DNA from: Actinomycetes bacterium
GTDB lineage: Bacteria > Actinomycetota > Coriobacteriia > Coriobacteriales > Eggerthellaceae
Assembly: GCA_023460315.1 (NCBI GenBank)
Contig: JAEWQO010000111.1
Location: 1 to 64,000, forward strand
Direction of reading: 5' to 3'
DNA: 64,000 nt
The notes under the pieces are model-generated. The model was given only the letters and a program-made list of their open reading frames with translations. It made no database searches and was not told where the DNA came from. A program made the position numbers and the translations under genes. Shown piece after piece: positions 50,203 through 59,928 of this stretch. How positions within the stretch are numbered: position 1 is the stretch's first letter; every line of letters begins with the position of its first letter.

Positions 50203-51315
50203 TCAAGGAGCCAAATCAAGCAGGGCTCCATAGAGGTCGTTGCCAAACAGCCAGCCATGCTCGGTTGGCCGCCAACGCCCCGCTTCATGAACGACAAGAC
50301 CCTGCGCCTCGAGGCGTTCAAAGACAGGTCCGACGGCGGGCAGGAGCCGGGACGCACGGGCAACGAGGTCATCTGACACTCCTTCAGTCATGCGCATTCC
50401 GAGCATCAGGTCCTCGGCAGCCATCTGTCTGGGGTCAAGCTCGTCGGTCACCAGCCCATCGCGAACCCTCATGCGGCGCTCTGAATTTTGCGTCATGGTC
50501 ACCGCCGAACGGCCGAGACCCAAATAGGGCACACCCGTCCAATAGGCTATGTTGTGACGGCAGGCATATCCCGGCAGGGCGTAGCTCGCCACCTCATAGC
50601 GAGCGAACCCGGCCGCAGAGAGAATATGCTCGGCACGCTTCATGTGCTCAGCCTGCACCTCGTCGTCGGGCTCTGCCAACTCGCCCGACAGGACCGCGGC
50701 ATCAAACAGCGTATGGGGTTCGAGGGAAAGCGGATAGACGCTCACATGCACCGCCCCCAGGCGAATGGCCTCACGGACACTCTCTTCGAACGACTCGACA
50801 CTCTGACCGGGAATTCCGCACATGAGGTCAACGCTCACGTTTTCAAACCGCGTTCTGGCCGCTGCAAGCGCATGGCGCGCGTCTTCGGCTGTGTGGGCAC
50901 GGCCAAGGATGCCAAGGACCTGGTCATCGAAGCTTTGGATCCCGATGGAAAGCCGATTCACCCCAAGTGCCCATACGTCGCGCACCATGCGCTCGGTCAA
51001 GCTCTCAGGATTCGCCTCCATGGTGCATTCGACTTCGGGCACAAGATGCATCGACAGCGACAGGGTGTACAGAAGCAGCGACAACCGCGAGAGACCCACG
51101 TGGCTGGGGGTTCCCCCTCCGAGGTACACCGTTTCCAGCGAGCCCAATTCCCCGGCCTTGGCCTGACGCCTGATCTGCAGCACCAGATCGTCGATATAGT
51201 CATCGACCTTTGGGCTGTCGGCGGGCAACGCCTCTGTGTCGAAGTCGCAATATCCGCATCGCTTCACACAGAATGGCACGTGAATGTACAGCGCCCTATA
51301 GGGATCGTGAGGCAT
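50203..51315 (-). CDS. hemW: HemW-like radical-SAM heme chaperone
   Basis: A 370-aa radical-SAM protein with YIHVPFCVKRCGYCDF (cluster cysteines), VYLGGGTPSHV, and the HemN_C domain near the end. It was formerly annotated as oxygen-independent coproporphyrinogen oxidase; HemW proteins bind heme rather than oxidise coproporphyrinogen. ATG 51315 (MPHDPYRAL) with AAAGG upstream overlaps the end of the dus gene by 20 bases. Confidence 0.93.
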   Translation of the reverse strand: MPHDPYRALYIHVPFCVKRCGYCDFDTEALPADSPKVDDYIDDLVLQIRRQAKAGELGSLETVYLGGGTPSHVGLSRLSLLLYTLSLSMHLVPEVECTMEANPESLTERMVRDVWALGVNRLSIGIQSFDDQVLGILGRAHTAEDARHALAAARTRFENVSVDLMCGIPGQSVESFEESVREAIRLGAVHVSVYPLSLEPHTLFDAAVLSGELAEPDDEVQAEHMKRAEHILSAAGFARYEVASYALPGYACRHNIAYWTGVPYLGLGRSAVTMTQNSERRMRVRDGLVTDELDPRQMAAEDLMLGMRMTEGVSDDLVARASRLLPAVGPVFERLEAQGLVVHEAGRWRPTEHGWLFGNDLYGALLDLAP

Positions 51316-52276
51316 GGGAGGACCTTTCCGCCAACTCATCGAACACGTCATCAAAATCCGCGACCGTCAGGCATCCGTTGATGCGCCCTCGTGCGGCTGC
51401 GGCGCCAGGAATGCCCGCAAGATACCACATGGCGTGCTTGCGCATGCGCACGATGTTGCGTCCTTCACGCTGCGAAAGGAGCAGCGCATGACGGCGGGCC
51501 ATGGCAATGCGATCCTCAACCGTGGGGGCAGGGGGCGAAGGGCGACCTGCGAGAGCGGCTTTTGCCTGGGCGAACACCCATGGATTCCCTTCGGCTCCTC
51601 GCGCGATCATCACCGCGTCACACCCGGTCTCCGCCATCATCCGTCGCACGTCTGCGCCCGATCTCACATCGCCGTTTCCCACAACGGGAATGGCGACGGC
51701 CTTTTTCACGCGGGCGATGACTCCCCAATCGGCCTTCCCGCGGTACAGCTGTTCGGCAAAACGGCCGTGAACAGTCAGGGCCGCCGCTCCCGCAGCTTCC
51801 ATGTTGCGGGCGAATTCCACTGCGGTTTCCTCACCGACATGATATCCTCGGCGAAATTTGACCGTCACGGGATGGGTGACGGCCGCCGTCACGGCTCGCA
51901 CGATCGAAGTGGCCACATCAAGGCGTGTCATGAGCGATGCCCCATCGCCCTTCGTGACTATTTTGCGCGCAGGACAACCCATGTTGATGTCGAGGTATGC
52001 GAGAGCGTCTCCCATGTCGTCCTCGATCCACGCGGCCTGCTCGGCCATGGTCGCGGGTTCGTGGCCGAACAGCTGGACGGCCACCTGATCTTCGCCAGGT
52101 GCGCGATGCAAGAGAAAGCGCGTCTTTCGATTGGCGAAAGCAAGGCCCTTGGACGATACCATTTCCGTATAGGCCAAGTCGGCACCTTGCTCACGGCAAA
52201 GGGCACGCAGAGCCTCGTCGCTCACGCCGGCCATAGGGGCAAGGAGAAGCCGGTGGCGTTGGAAGAACTCTCGCAC
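51296..52276 (-). CDS. dus: tRNA-dihydrouridine synthase (DusB-like)
   Basis: A 326-aa flavoenzyme reducing uridines in tRNA. LLLAPMAGVSDEALRAL, the active-site block DINMGCPARKIVTKGDGASLM, TVHGRFAEQLYRGKADW and VVGNGDV are typical. I take GTG 52276 (MREFFQRHR) as start because GCAGGTAGG precedes it and it follows the small gene's stop by five bases; a longer open frame runs through that gene. Confidence 0.93.
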   Translation of the reverse strand: MREFFQRHRLLLAPMAGVSDEALRALCREQGADLAYTEMVSSKGLAFANRKTRFLLHRAPGEDQVAVQLFGHEPATMAEQAAWIEDDMGDALAYLDINMGCPARKIVTKGDGASLMTRLDVATSIVRAVTAAVTHPVTVKFRRGYHVGEETAVEFARNMEAAGAAALTVHGRFAEQLYRGKADWGVIARVKKAVAIPVVGNGDVRSGADVRRMMAETGCDAVMIARGAEGNPWVFAQAKAALAGRPSPPAPTVEDRIAMARRHALLLSQREGRNIVRMRKHAMWYLAGIPGAAAARGRINGCLTVADFDDVFDELAERSSHASRSL

Positions 52277-52281
52277 CGGGC

Positions 52282-52533
52282 CTACCTGCTTCCAAGGATG
52301 TCGATGGTATTCAGGCCGACAAACAGCACCAGCACCACAAGCGCTGCAACGACCACGAGACATCCGCATCCGAGCGCCAGCTTCGTTCCGCTGCCCATTC
52401 CTTCGCGGTCAGCGGATGCCTTCTTGTCGTTGAACGGGTCGTCCAACCAATCATATTCATCCTTTTTGCCCATCTCCGTGACCCCATCACTTCCGGTCGA
52501 TGCGCCTGTGTTCCTGGCGTTCCAATCAGTCAT
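52282..52533 (-). CDS. Small single-TM protein between lepA and dus
   Basis: An 83-aa protein: ~45 polar residues (including DEYDWLDDPFNDKKASADRE) then one membrane span (LALGCGCLVVVAALVVLVLFVGL) and a short tail. No family is recognised. The start overlaps the lepA stop by 8 bases and the stop lies five bases before dus, so it is a genuine operon member by spacing. The function is unknown. Confidence 0.75.
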   Translation of the reverse strand: MTDWNARNTGASTGSDGVTEMGKKDEYDWLDDPFNDKKASADREGMGSGTKLALGCGCLVVVAALVVLVLFVGLNTIDILGSR

Positions 52534-54331
52534 CCACTTTCAGAATGGCCATGAACGCCTCTTGGGGCACCTCGACGTTTCCAATATTCTTCATGCGCTT
52601 CTTGCCAGCCTTCTGTTTTTCCAGAAGTTTCCGTTTGCGGCTGATGTCACCGCCATAGCATTTGGCGAGCACATCCTTGCGTTTGGCCTTCACCGTCTCA
52701 CGGGCAAGCACGCGTCCGCCGATGGCCGCCTGGATGGGCACTTCGAACATCTGCCGCGGAATGATCCCCCTGAGTTTTTCCGTCAGGATACGCCCTCGAT
52801 CATACGCCTTGTCCTTGTGCACGATAAACGACAACGCGTCGATGGGCTTGCCTGCCAACAGGATGTCGAGCTTCACAAGTTTCGATGGCTTATAGCCGTC
52901 GAACTCGTAGTCCAGCGAGGCATAGCCCTTCGTGTTTGACTTCAGGCGGTCAAAATAGTCCATGATGAGCTCAGAGAGCGGAATCTCCCATAGCATTTCC
53001 ACCGTTGTCTGGGACAGATAGCTCATCGTGACAAACGTGCCGCGGCGCGCAACGGTCAAATCCATGACGGTTCCCACATAGTCTGGGGGTATCAATATCT
53101 TCGCCTTGAGGAACGGCTCCTCGATTCGTTCGATTTCGCCTGGGTCGGGCATTTCCTGGGGCGAATGCAAGGACACCATCTCGCCGCCGTGCTTGTAGAC
53201 ATGATATTCCACCGAAGGGGCCGTGGCCAGCAGGTCAAGCCCGAACTCACGCTCGAGGCGCTCCTTCACGACCTCCATGTGCAAAAGCCCGAGGAATCCG
53301 ACGCGAAATCCAAAGCCGAGCGCATGTGATTTCTCAGCTTCCCAAAGAAGGGCTGGGTCATTGAGCGAGAGCTTCTCCAGGGCCTCCTTCAAAGGCTCGT
53401 ACTGATCCCCGTCGAGGGGAAACAGGCCCGTGTACACCATGGGCTTGACTTCGCGGTAGCCCGGAAGGGGCTCGTCGACATGGTCCTGCGCGCTGGTGAC
53501 GGTGTCGCCCACCTTCACCAGGCTCACGTCCTTGAGGCCCGTCACCAGATATCCGACCTCGCCAACAGACAGGCGGGGCAGCGGGGTCTCGGCAGGACGA
53601 CGTGCACCCACCTCCTCGACGACGTCTTCTGTGCCCGTCGCCATCATGCGGATGCGGTCGCCTTTTCCGATGCTTCCGTCCACGACGCGGATGAGCGCGA
53701 CCACACCGCGGTAGGCATCGAAATAGGAATCGAAAATCAACGCCCTGAGGGGAGCTTCGGGATCTCCGACCGGCGCTGGAATGCTGTAGACGACGGCTTC
53801 GAGCAGGTCGTGCACGCCCTCCCCCGTCTTTCCGGAGGCAAGGACTGCATCGTCTGCAGGGATGGCGAGACCGTCCTCAATCTCCTGACGCACGCGCTCC
53901 GGTTCTGCAGCCGGCAGGTCGATCTTGTTTATAAGCGGAATGATCTCGAGGTTTGCATTCATGGCCATCATGGCGTTGGCAACCGTCTGGGCTTCCACGC
54001 CCTGCGTCGCGTCAACGACGAGCACCGCGCCTTCGCAGGCGGCAAGAGAACGGCTGACCTCATAGGTGAAGTCAACGTGTCCCGGCGTGTCAATGAGGTT
54101 AAGCTGATAAGCCTGTCCATCGTCGGCCGTGTAGTCAACCCTGACAGCTTGGCTTTTGATGGTGATGCCCCGCTCCCGCTCGATATCCATGTTGTCGAGC
54201 AGCTGCTCGGTCATGTCGCGCCGCGAGACGGTGCCTGTCAATTCCAGAATGCGGTCAGACAGCGTCGACTTGCCGTGGTCGATGTGCGCTATGATAGAAA
54301 AATTGCGTATATAGGTCGGGTCAGTGGTCAT
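52526..54331 (-). CDS. lepA: Elongation factor 4 (LepA)
   Basis: A 601-aa translational GTPase. G1 AHIDHGKST, G3 DTPGHVDF, G4 NKIDLP, then domains II, III and V, and the LepA-specific C-terminal domain ending KKRMKNIGNVEVPQEAFMAIL. It heads the lepA-small protein-dus-hemW series. The length is normal. Confidence 0.98.
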   Translation of the reverse strand: MTTDPTYIRNFSIIAHIDHGKSTLSDRILELTGTVSRRDMTEQLLDNMDIERERGITIKSQAVRVDYTADDGQAYQLNLIDTPGHVDFTYEVSRSLAACEGAVLVVDATQGVEAQTVANAMMAMNANLEIIPLINKIDLPAAEPERVRQEIEDGLAIPADDAVLASGKTGEGVHDLLEAVVYSIPAPVGDPEAPLRALIFDSYFDAYRGVVALIRVVDGSIGKGDRIRMMATGTEDVVEEVGARRPAETPLPRLSVGEVGYLVTGLKDVSLVKVGDTVTSAQDHVDEPLPGYREVKPMVYTGLFPLDGDQYEPLKEALEKLSLNDPALLWEAEKSHALGFGFRVGFLGLLHMEVVKERLEREFGLDLLATAPSVEYHVYKHGGEMVSLHSPQEMPDPGEIERIEEPFLKAKILIPPDYVGTVMDLTVARRGTFVTMSYLSQTTVEMLWEIPLSELIMDYFDRLKSNTKGYASLDYEFDGYKPSKLVKLDILLAGKPIDALSFIVHKDKAYDRGRILTEKLRGIIPRQMFEVPIQAAIGGRVLARETVKAKRKDVLAKCYGGDISRKRKLLEKQKAGKKRMKNIGNVEVPQEAFMAILKVDD

Positions 54332-55083
54332 GGCCTGTCTCTCGATAATCGGTGCATGCGTCTCCGCGACACGAACATTTGCGGAAGGCTGGTCTATTCT
54401 ACCCCATTCGCATCGAAAGATGGCAACCGCTTCTTTTCGAGGGAGTTTCCAAGCGTACGTCGCCGAAGGACAGTCCTTCAGCGCGCCCGCAATGGCTTGT
54501 CTCCCCTTTTCTCCTTCTTGCAGAAAGGCGGAGAAACAATGGACTCAATAAGGAGACCAAGCACTGCCGACCTGCGCTTTCGCCTCCGTCTTTTCCAAAA
54601 GGGAACGGGGAGCGGCAAAATGTCGGCCGGGTTTTCGCCACGAGGTTCTGCTCCTGTCTGGAGCTGGCATTCCGCACGGACCGCGATGCCAGGCCAAACG
54701 CCATGTAGAAAGCCGATCCTCACCGCAGCTCGTCTGAAAACCATGTTTTCGACAAATCAGACCCAAAAGTCGGGCATTATTTGCTATCCTGTGACATTGT
54801 GTATCCAGCGATACGTGCGTGCGATGTTGTATTTCGCCGAATCCGCAGACGTGGCTGCGTTTCAAGGATTCGTCTTGCTGGGCGACCGATTGGTCAAGGA
54901 AGTGGAAAATCCCGCCTGCTTCCACATGCATTGAACGGCATCCTCAACGAAGCCGTCCGTTCCTTCGTGGACATGCATGCATGACGATCGGCTCGCAAGC
55001 GAGCCGCGCGCTACACCGGGGTGCACGGAAGCCGACCGGCTTCATCGAAAGCATGATCGTGATCCATTGGAGGAAAGAAGCAC
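54332..55083. other. 750-bp gap between divergent lepA and rpsT
   Basis: I find no supported gene or structural RNA here; the open frames are extensions of antisense lepA frames. The promoters of lepA and rpsT must lie within it. A possible extended -10, TGCTATCCT, is at 54782-54790 on the rpsT side, without a convincing -35. Confidence 0.5.
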
Positions 55084-55575
55084 ATGGCGAACATCAAGAG
55101 CCAGAAGAAACGCATCATCACCAACGAAAAAGCCCGTCTGCGCAATCGCGCGGTCAAATCGGAGCTCAAAACGGCGATCCGTCGCGTGAAGGACGCCGTT
55201 GCCGCCGAAAACGGAGCCGAAGCATATGCGGCCGCTTTGGCCGCCTGCCGCCTGATGGACAAGGCGGCATCAAAGGGCGTCATTCATAAGAATCAGGCGG
55301 CAAACCGTAAAAGCGGCATCATGCTCCTCGTGAAAGACGTCGTCACCGACGCCGATCGCGCCGCCTACGTCAAGCCGGCCAAGGGCGTGCAGGCAACGAC
55401 CGGCAACAAAAAAGCCCAACGCAAGGCAGCCCGCAAGACCGAGATGGAAGAAGCTTCGAAGGCAAAGGCCAAGCGTCGGGAGAAGCAGCTGAAAGAAGAA
55501 GCGGCAGCGGCCAAGCGCAAAGCGAAGCAGGCTGCGGAATCCGCCGAAAGCGAGACTGCCGAGGCGGCTGAATAG
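55084..55575 (+). CDS. rpsT: 30S ribosomal protein S20 with long C-terminal extension
   Basis: A 163-aa protein. Residues 1-87 (MANIKSQKKRIITNEKARLRN..., ending KNQAANRKSGIML) are a normal S20, which binds 16S rRNA early in assembly. Residues about 95-163 are an added Lys/Ala/Glu-rich, probably helical tail (KAQRKAARKTEMEEASK..., AESAESETAEAAE), nearly doubling the usual ~87-aa length. A GGAGG ribosome binding site precedes ATG 55084. It is one of the few + strand genes right of the prophage. Confidence 0.95.
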   Translation: MANIKSQKKRIITNEKARLRNRAVKSELKTAIRRVKDAVAAENGAEAYAAALAACRLMDKAASKGVIHKNQAANRKSGIMLLVKDVVTDADRAAYVKPAKGVQATTGNKKAQRKAARKTEMEEASKAKAKRREKQLKEEAAAAKRKAKQAAESAESETAEAAE

Positions 55576-55614
55576 CACCACACCGGGGATCGCCGTGCGA
55601 TCCATCTGCATATC

Positions 55615-55655
55615 AAGAGTAGAAGGACCCCTCATCGAGGGGTCCTTCTACTCTT
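55615..55655. terminator. Bidirectional terminator between rpsT and holA
   Basis: Eighteen-base arms 55615-55632 and 55638-55655 are perfect reverse complements around CATCG, with AAGAG/CTCTT ends giving U-rich tails in both directions. It separates two convergent genes. Confidence 0.88.
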
Positions 55656-55687
55656 TCAAGCCAAAAGCCTTCCGCTTGGCTCCTCGC

Positions 55688-56656
55688 TCAGCCGATGACG
55701 GAAATCGTCCAATCGAGAAAGGCGGCATCGGCATCTCCGCCGCTCTTCATTGAGCGTTCTGCATCCCGTGCGCTTCCAAGGGCCGCACGAAGCTCCGATG
55801 CCGAGAATCTCCGTGCCCAGGTGATGTGATTTTTGACGCGCCAATCAGGCATCTTCAAGGCTGCGGCCACACCGCGGGGATTCCCTCTCTCGACAAGGGC
55901 TCGGGCGCAGATGAGCTCGCGCAGACGCGTGGTGCACAGGGCGAGAAGCGCATGCGGCGACGTCGACTTCATGCGTGGAAGGAGGAGGAGGCAGGTTCGG
56001 ACATCGCGCGCTGCAAAGGCGTCGACAAACTCCCAAGGCTTGACTTCAGCCGTGCGAATCACCATGCGGGCAACTTCGCTTTCGCTCACGGCATCGGTGC
56101 CTTGGTGCGAAAGCGCAATTTTCTTGATCTCGCTATCGAGCCGAACGGTGTCTTCGCCGACCAGCTCAATGAGCTTGCTTGCAGCTCCTGCGGTAAAGGT
56201 GACCCCTTGCCCAACGGCAAGCGAACGAACGGTCTTGGGAAGCTCATGGCGTTTGAGGGGAGAGCAATCGATGATCGCCGTTTTGCCGTGGGCGGCGACC
56301 GCCTTATAGAGACGCGTGTTCTTTGCAAGCTTATCGGCAACGAGGGCGAGCACCGTCGCGTCGCTTGGGGAGGCAAGATAGGAGACGACTGCCTCTGCAT
56401 CAGCTTTTTTAAGTTTCCCAGCCGCACGCACCTCCACAAGGCGGACGGGACTGGCAAAAGGCACGGTATTGCATGCCGCGACGATATCGGCTCCAAGGGC
56501 TGTCTCGCCATCGATCTCGTCGGAGTTGAACGCGAGGTCACCGAGGGAGGAGATGCGCGCTCGCAGCCGTTTCATGACGGCGGACCGCTTGAGGGCGTCT
56601 TCCCCGACAACAAGGTAAACGGGGAGCAGCGATTTCTGTTTTCTTTCATCGGACAT
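55688..56656 (-). CDS. holA: DNA polymerase III subunit delta
   Basis: A 322-aa clamp-loader subunit that opens the beta clamp. It has the N-terminal LPVYLVVGEDALKRSAVMKRL, the LVEVRAAGKLKK region and a C-terminal helical collar domain (ALLALCTTRLREL). It follows comEC by 9 bases, the common comEA-comEC-holA order. Confidence 0.93.
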   Translation of the reverse strand: MSDERKQKSLLPVYLVVGEDALKRSAVMKRLRARISSLGDLAFNSDEIDGETALGADIVAACNTVPFASPVRLVEVRAAGKLKKADAEAVVSYLASPSDATVLALVADKLAKNTRLYKAVAAHGKTAIIDCSPLKRHELPKTVRSLAVGQGVTFTAGAASKLIELVGEDTVRLDSEIKKIALSHQGTDAVSESEVARMVIRTAEVKPWEFVDAFAARDVRTCLLLLPRMKSTSPHALLALCTTRLRELICARALVERGNPRGVAAALKMPDWRVKNHITWARRFSASELRAALGSARDAERSMKSGGDADAAFLDWTISVIG

Positions 56657-56665
56657 GGGGACATC

Positions 56666-59062
56666 TTACCGCAGACTCACGGTGCATGCCCCCTCATTGC
56701 TCAATTTGCATGAAACGTCTCCCACCACATCCGACCGGAAAACACGGGCCCCGACGTTCTCAAGCGTCTCAACCGTCGATGCTGCCGGATGGCCATAGCG
56801 GTTCCCTTCGCCGCAGCTCACCAAGGCGATGGAGGGAGAAAGCCGTTCGGCCTCGACAGTCCCAAGAGCGTTCTTCGAGCCATGGTGTCCCACTTTGTAG
56901 AGGTCGACCGGCCCTACTCCCTCGGCAATCATCTTCGCCAGCTGTTCGCGTTCGGCATCTCCGACCAGAAGGGCGCGCCAGTCCCCCACCCCGTCGGCAT
57001 CCATGTCGGCTACCGCGAGAAGACAGAGGCTGTCGGCATTGCCTCCTGCATCAGAAAAGGAGGAAGGCCAGACGACCCGGAGGTCAAACGCACCGCATCG
57101 GATATGATCTTCCTTGGCCAGCCCGAATACGCCTGCCTCTCCCACGAGGTCGCGAGCGTCACTCACCAGCGAATCGCAGGTGGCGCATCCGCACGACAGG
57201 GTCTCCTCGGAAACGAGGACGCGGTCAACCCGCACGACTCCTTTCAATGACGCGAGAGAGCCGCAGTGGTCATCGTCGCCATGGGTGATGACGACGGCGT
57301 CGATTTGATAGATCCCCTGCCGCGCCAAACCCTCTCGCAGAAGTCGGTCCTGATTGCCGGTATCCACCAGAATTACGGCGTTGCCGCTCCGTATCACAAA
57401 CGCGTCACCTTGGCCAACGTCGAGCATGATGATCTCCGTGCCAGCAAGTCGAGGAATGAGGAGCACGAAACAAGCCACCAGGCAACACGCTGTTCCGCCC
57501 ATGAGGGCAAGCGTCCTGATCCGAGGCATCGGCCAGATAAGCCAAAGAGCCGCCGACGAGAGCGCGGCGGCTGCAAGCGATGCGCCAAAGGGAACGGCGA
57601 CGGGTATGCTGGCATAGGGAACCGAAGCGACGAATTCAACCACCTGGACAAGAACGGCAGTGCAGGCGATGGCCGCGGAAACGAGAAATGACATCTGAGG
57701 AATCGCCGATGCCAACAACGTTGCCGCAAGACCCCCTGCACACACGGGGGGAAAGAGCGGAGCGGTAACGACGTTGGCAAGCGGTGAGACCAGAGACACC
57801 TGCGAGAACAGGGCCGCCGACAAAGGGGTCACCACAATTCCCGAAGCCAGGGTGAGAGAAAGCGCATCGCGCACCGTCCGAGGCAAGCGTGTTGAGACCC
57901 GGGATATCCATGACGAAATCAAGCCGCAAAAGAGGGCGATTCCCAAGGTGGAGAGCGCCGACAAGGCAAAGGAGACCGAAACTGAGCTGGCAGGCGACAG
58001 CATGATGAACGCGAGTATGCACACCGCAAGCGCACTGACGGTCGAGGGCCGGCGCGATGCGGCGAACGACCCCATGCCAACAAAGGCCATGACGGCAGCC
58101 CTCACGGCGGATGGAGGAGCTGCGGAGAGGGCCAGATAGCCCAAGATGAAGAGTGCTTGCGCCGCTGTGGACAAGGCCCGGGGAGCCCTCGCGAGTTTCA
58201 AGAAGGCCCCGACGGAGGCCGTGACTATGACCAGATGGGCACCGGATACCGCAATGAGATGGGCGAGCCCCGTCGCCTTGAATGCCCCATAGCTTCCCTC
58301 GTCATCCAAGCCATCGCGCCAACCGCAAACCAAGGCGGCAAGAACGCCTGCCTCATCGCCGTCCTTGTCGAGTATAATCCCTATCCCGCGTTCTCTGACA
58401 ACGAGCAGCAAGCCCAAGACGTCATGGCGTTCCAGCCGTTCGAATTCGTCGATGCGGACGATGGCAACGGCCCCGTTGTTCCAACAATATGATGCCGAAG
58501 CGCCTTGGGGCGACGCGATCGACGCGTTCCCCTCGATCACCTCGCCATAGCTTGGCACCTCGTCTGCTGTCACAAACCGGAGTTGCACGACCGCATGGCG
58601 ACCCGAAGGGAGCAGCGTCCGGGCAAAACATGATGCGCCATAGGCTCCGCTCACCCCATCGCCCACCATTTCAAAACGCATCATGCCGCCCAGGGTGGCC
58701 ATTTCTTCCTCGGCAGCATGGTGGATGGCGCCGCTGGCAGCTCCGACAAAGCCACCGAGCGCCGCACCAAGCACGGCGCACCAAAGCACGGTTGGCCGCA
58801 GCTTCCAGACCGCGATCCCTGCAGCCACGGTTCCCGCCATTCCCACAAGACTCAAGCAAGCGCAGGTCCTTCCCGTCCAATCTTCCGCAGCAGAAAAAAC
58901 CAGGGCGCAGGTTGCCCACATGCCGAGCGCGGTCGCCAGTACAGGTGGCAGAAAGGGGCGCGGCGGCAGGTGGCCCATCGCCGAGGACCGTTCGTCAACA
59001 AGCCCTTCTTCCAGCAGAAGATCCTTGAGCGCCTGCCAGAGGAGGCTTGTCACCCGACACAT
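56666..59062 (-). CDS. comEC: ComEC/Rec2 DNA-uptake channel protein
   Basis: A 798-aa polytopic membrane protein with the competence domain (GLAHLIAVSGAHLVIV...) and about ten helices, then a C-terminal metallo-beta-lactamase domain (IIMLDVGQGDAFVIRSG, VITHGDDDHCGSL, LYKVGHHGSKNA). It forms the channel for incoming single-stranded DNA, with the lactamase domain probably degrading one strand. The start overlaps comEA by 13 bases. Confidence 0.94.
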   Translation of the reverse strand: MCRVTSLLWQALKDLLLEEGLVDERSSAMGHLPPRPFLPPVLATALGMWATCALVFSAAEDWTGRTCACLSLVGMAGTVAAGIAVWKLRPTVLWCAVLGAALGGFVGAASGAIHHAAEEEMATLGGMMRFEMVGDGVSGAYGASCFARTLLPSGRHAVVQLRFVTADEVPSYGEVIEGNASIASPQGASASYCWNNGAVAIVRIDEFERLERHDVLGLLLVVRERGIGIILDKDGDEAGVLAALVCGWRDGLDDEGSYGAFKATGLAHLIAVSGAHLVIVTASVGAFLKLARAPRALSTAAQALFILGYLALSAAPPSAVRAAVMAFVGMGSFAASRRPSTVSALAVCILAFIMLSPASSVSVSFALSALSTLGIALFCGLISSWISRVSTRLPRTVRDALSLTLASGIVVTPLSAALFSQVSLVSPLANVVTAPLFPPVCAGGLAATLLASAIPQMSFLVSAAIACTAVLVQVVEFVASVPYASIPVAVPFGASLAAAALSSAALWLIWPMPRIRTLALMGGTACCLVACFVLLIPRLAGTEIIMLDVGQGDAFVIRSGNAVILVDTGNQDRLLREGLARQGIYQIDAVVITHGDDDHCGSLASLKGVVRVDRVLVSEETLSCGCATCDSLVSDARDLVGEAGVFGLAKEDHIRCGAFDLRVVWPSSFSDAGGNADSLCLLAVADMDADGVGDWRALLVGDAEREQLAKMIAEGVGPVDLYKVGHHGSKNALGTVEAERLSPSIALVSCGEGNRYGHPAASTVETLENVGARVFRSDVVGDVSCKLSNEGACTVSLR

Positions 59063-59718
59063 ATCTCATCAGCGAGAGCGGCGTATTTCTTGTCGCCAAT
59101 TCCAGAAACCCGCTTAAGCTCCTCAGGAGACGAAAAGGGCCCATTCGCCTTCCGATCGGCGACGATCTTCTCGGCTGTCGAGATGCCGACGCCTGGAAGG
59201 GCGTCAAGCTCTTCCACCGTTGCTGTGTTGATGTTGATCCGGCCGGGAGCGCTGGACGAAGCTGCCTCGTCCAGCACGTTCCCCACGTCTGGTACCGCAG
59301 AGGCAGATGCCTTGTCGGCCACCGAAAGCTGCTCCCCATCCACGATGATGCGGGCGAGGTTGAGCCCTTCCCTATCCGCTCCTTCGGTAAATCCGCCGGC
59401 CGCATCAACCGCATCGCAGACGCGGGATCCCAAAGGCAGCTCGACAACGCCCGGCGCAACGACGCAGCCGCTCACATAAACGAAGACCGTCGTCGGATCC
59501 TCTGCCCCTGCGGCCTCGTCCTCCTCATGGGAAGGAGGTTGACATTCCTCTTCACCCACGAGGGCAAAGCCATCGGAAGCCACCGCTTGAAGCAGCATCG
59601 AGCCAACCCAAATGAGCACGACAACCGTCAGCGCGGTCAGCCCGACGAGCAAGGGCAACCTGATGCCATTTCCCTGCGTCCGCCGGCGCCACGACTCGAC
59701 CTTCTCCTGAAATGACAT
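59050..59718 (-). CDS. comEA: ComEA-like competence DNA receptor
   Basis: A 222-aa membrane-anchored DNA-binding protein. It has one N-terminal membrane helix (LLVGLTALTVVVLIWVGSMLL), an SLBB segment (VFVYVSGCVVAPGVVELPLGSRV), and a C-terminal double helix-hairpin-helix (ININTATVEELDALPGVGISTAEKIVADRKANGPFSS...). The order comEA-comEC is conserved with transformable bacteria. No type IV pilus genes are in this window. Confidence 0.94.
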   Translation of the reverse strand: MSFQEKVESWRRRTQGNGIRLPLLVGLTALTVVVLIWVGSMLLQAVASDGFALVGEEECQPPSHEEDEAAGAEDPTTVFVYVSGCVVAPGVVELPLGSRVCDAVDAAGGFTEGADREGLNLARIIVDGEQLSVADKASASAVPDVGNVLDEAASSSAPGRININTATVEELDALPGVGISTAEKIVADRKANGPFSSPEELKRVSGIGDKKYAALADEICVG

Positions 59719-59928
59719 GGCTGCCCCCTTGTCCTCAACTCAAGCATACCGATCAGCTCAAGCGCGCTCATGGCAGAGGTCCAGCGTGGCTTCACCTGCA
59801 TCCTCCTCCGGATTCAGCGCGTTTGCGCTCTCAAGCCGACACGCTTCCAGCAGGAAGTGAAAAAGGCGGATTAAAAGGGAAAGAAGAAGAAGCGGCCGAC
59901 GACAAAACGGGGACACAAGCCGTGCATG

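Noticed and set aside
51314..52939. 541-codon open frame on the + strand
   Set aside because: Antisense to dus, the small membrane gene and lepA, with no protein-like features of its own.
53480..54934. 484-codon open frame on the + strand
   Set aside because: Mostly antisense to lepA; the part beyond lepA has biased, low-information composition and no start signal.
54332..55083. Search for tRNA, riboswitch or leader RNA upstream of rpsT
   Set aside because: No cloverleaf, no known riboswitch core and no terminator-antiterminator pair could be recognised by eye.
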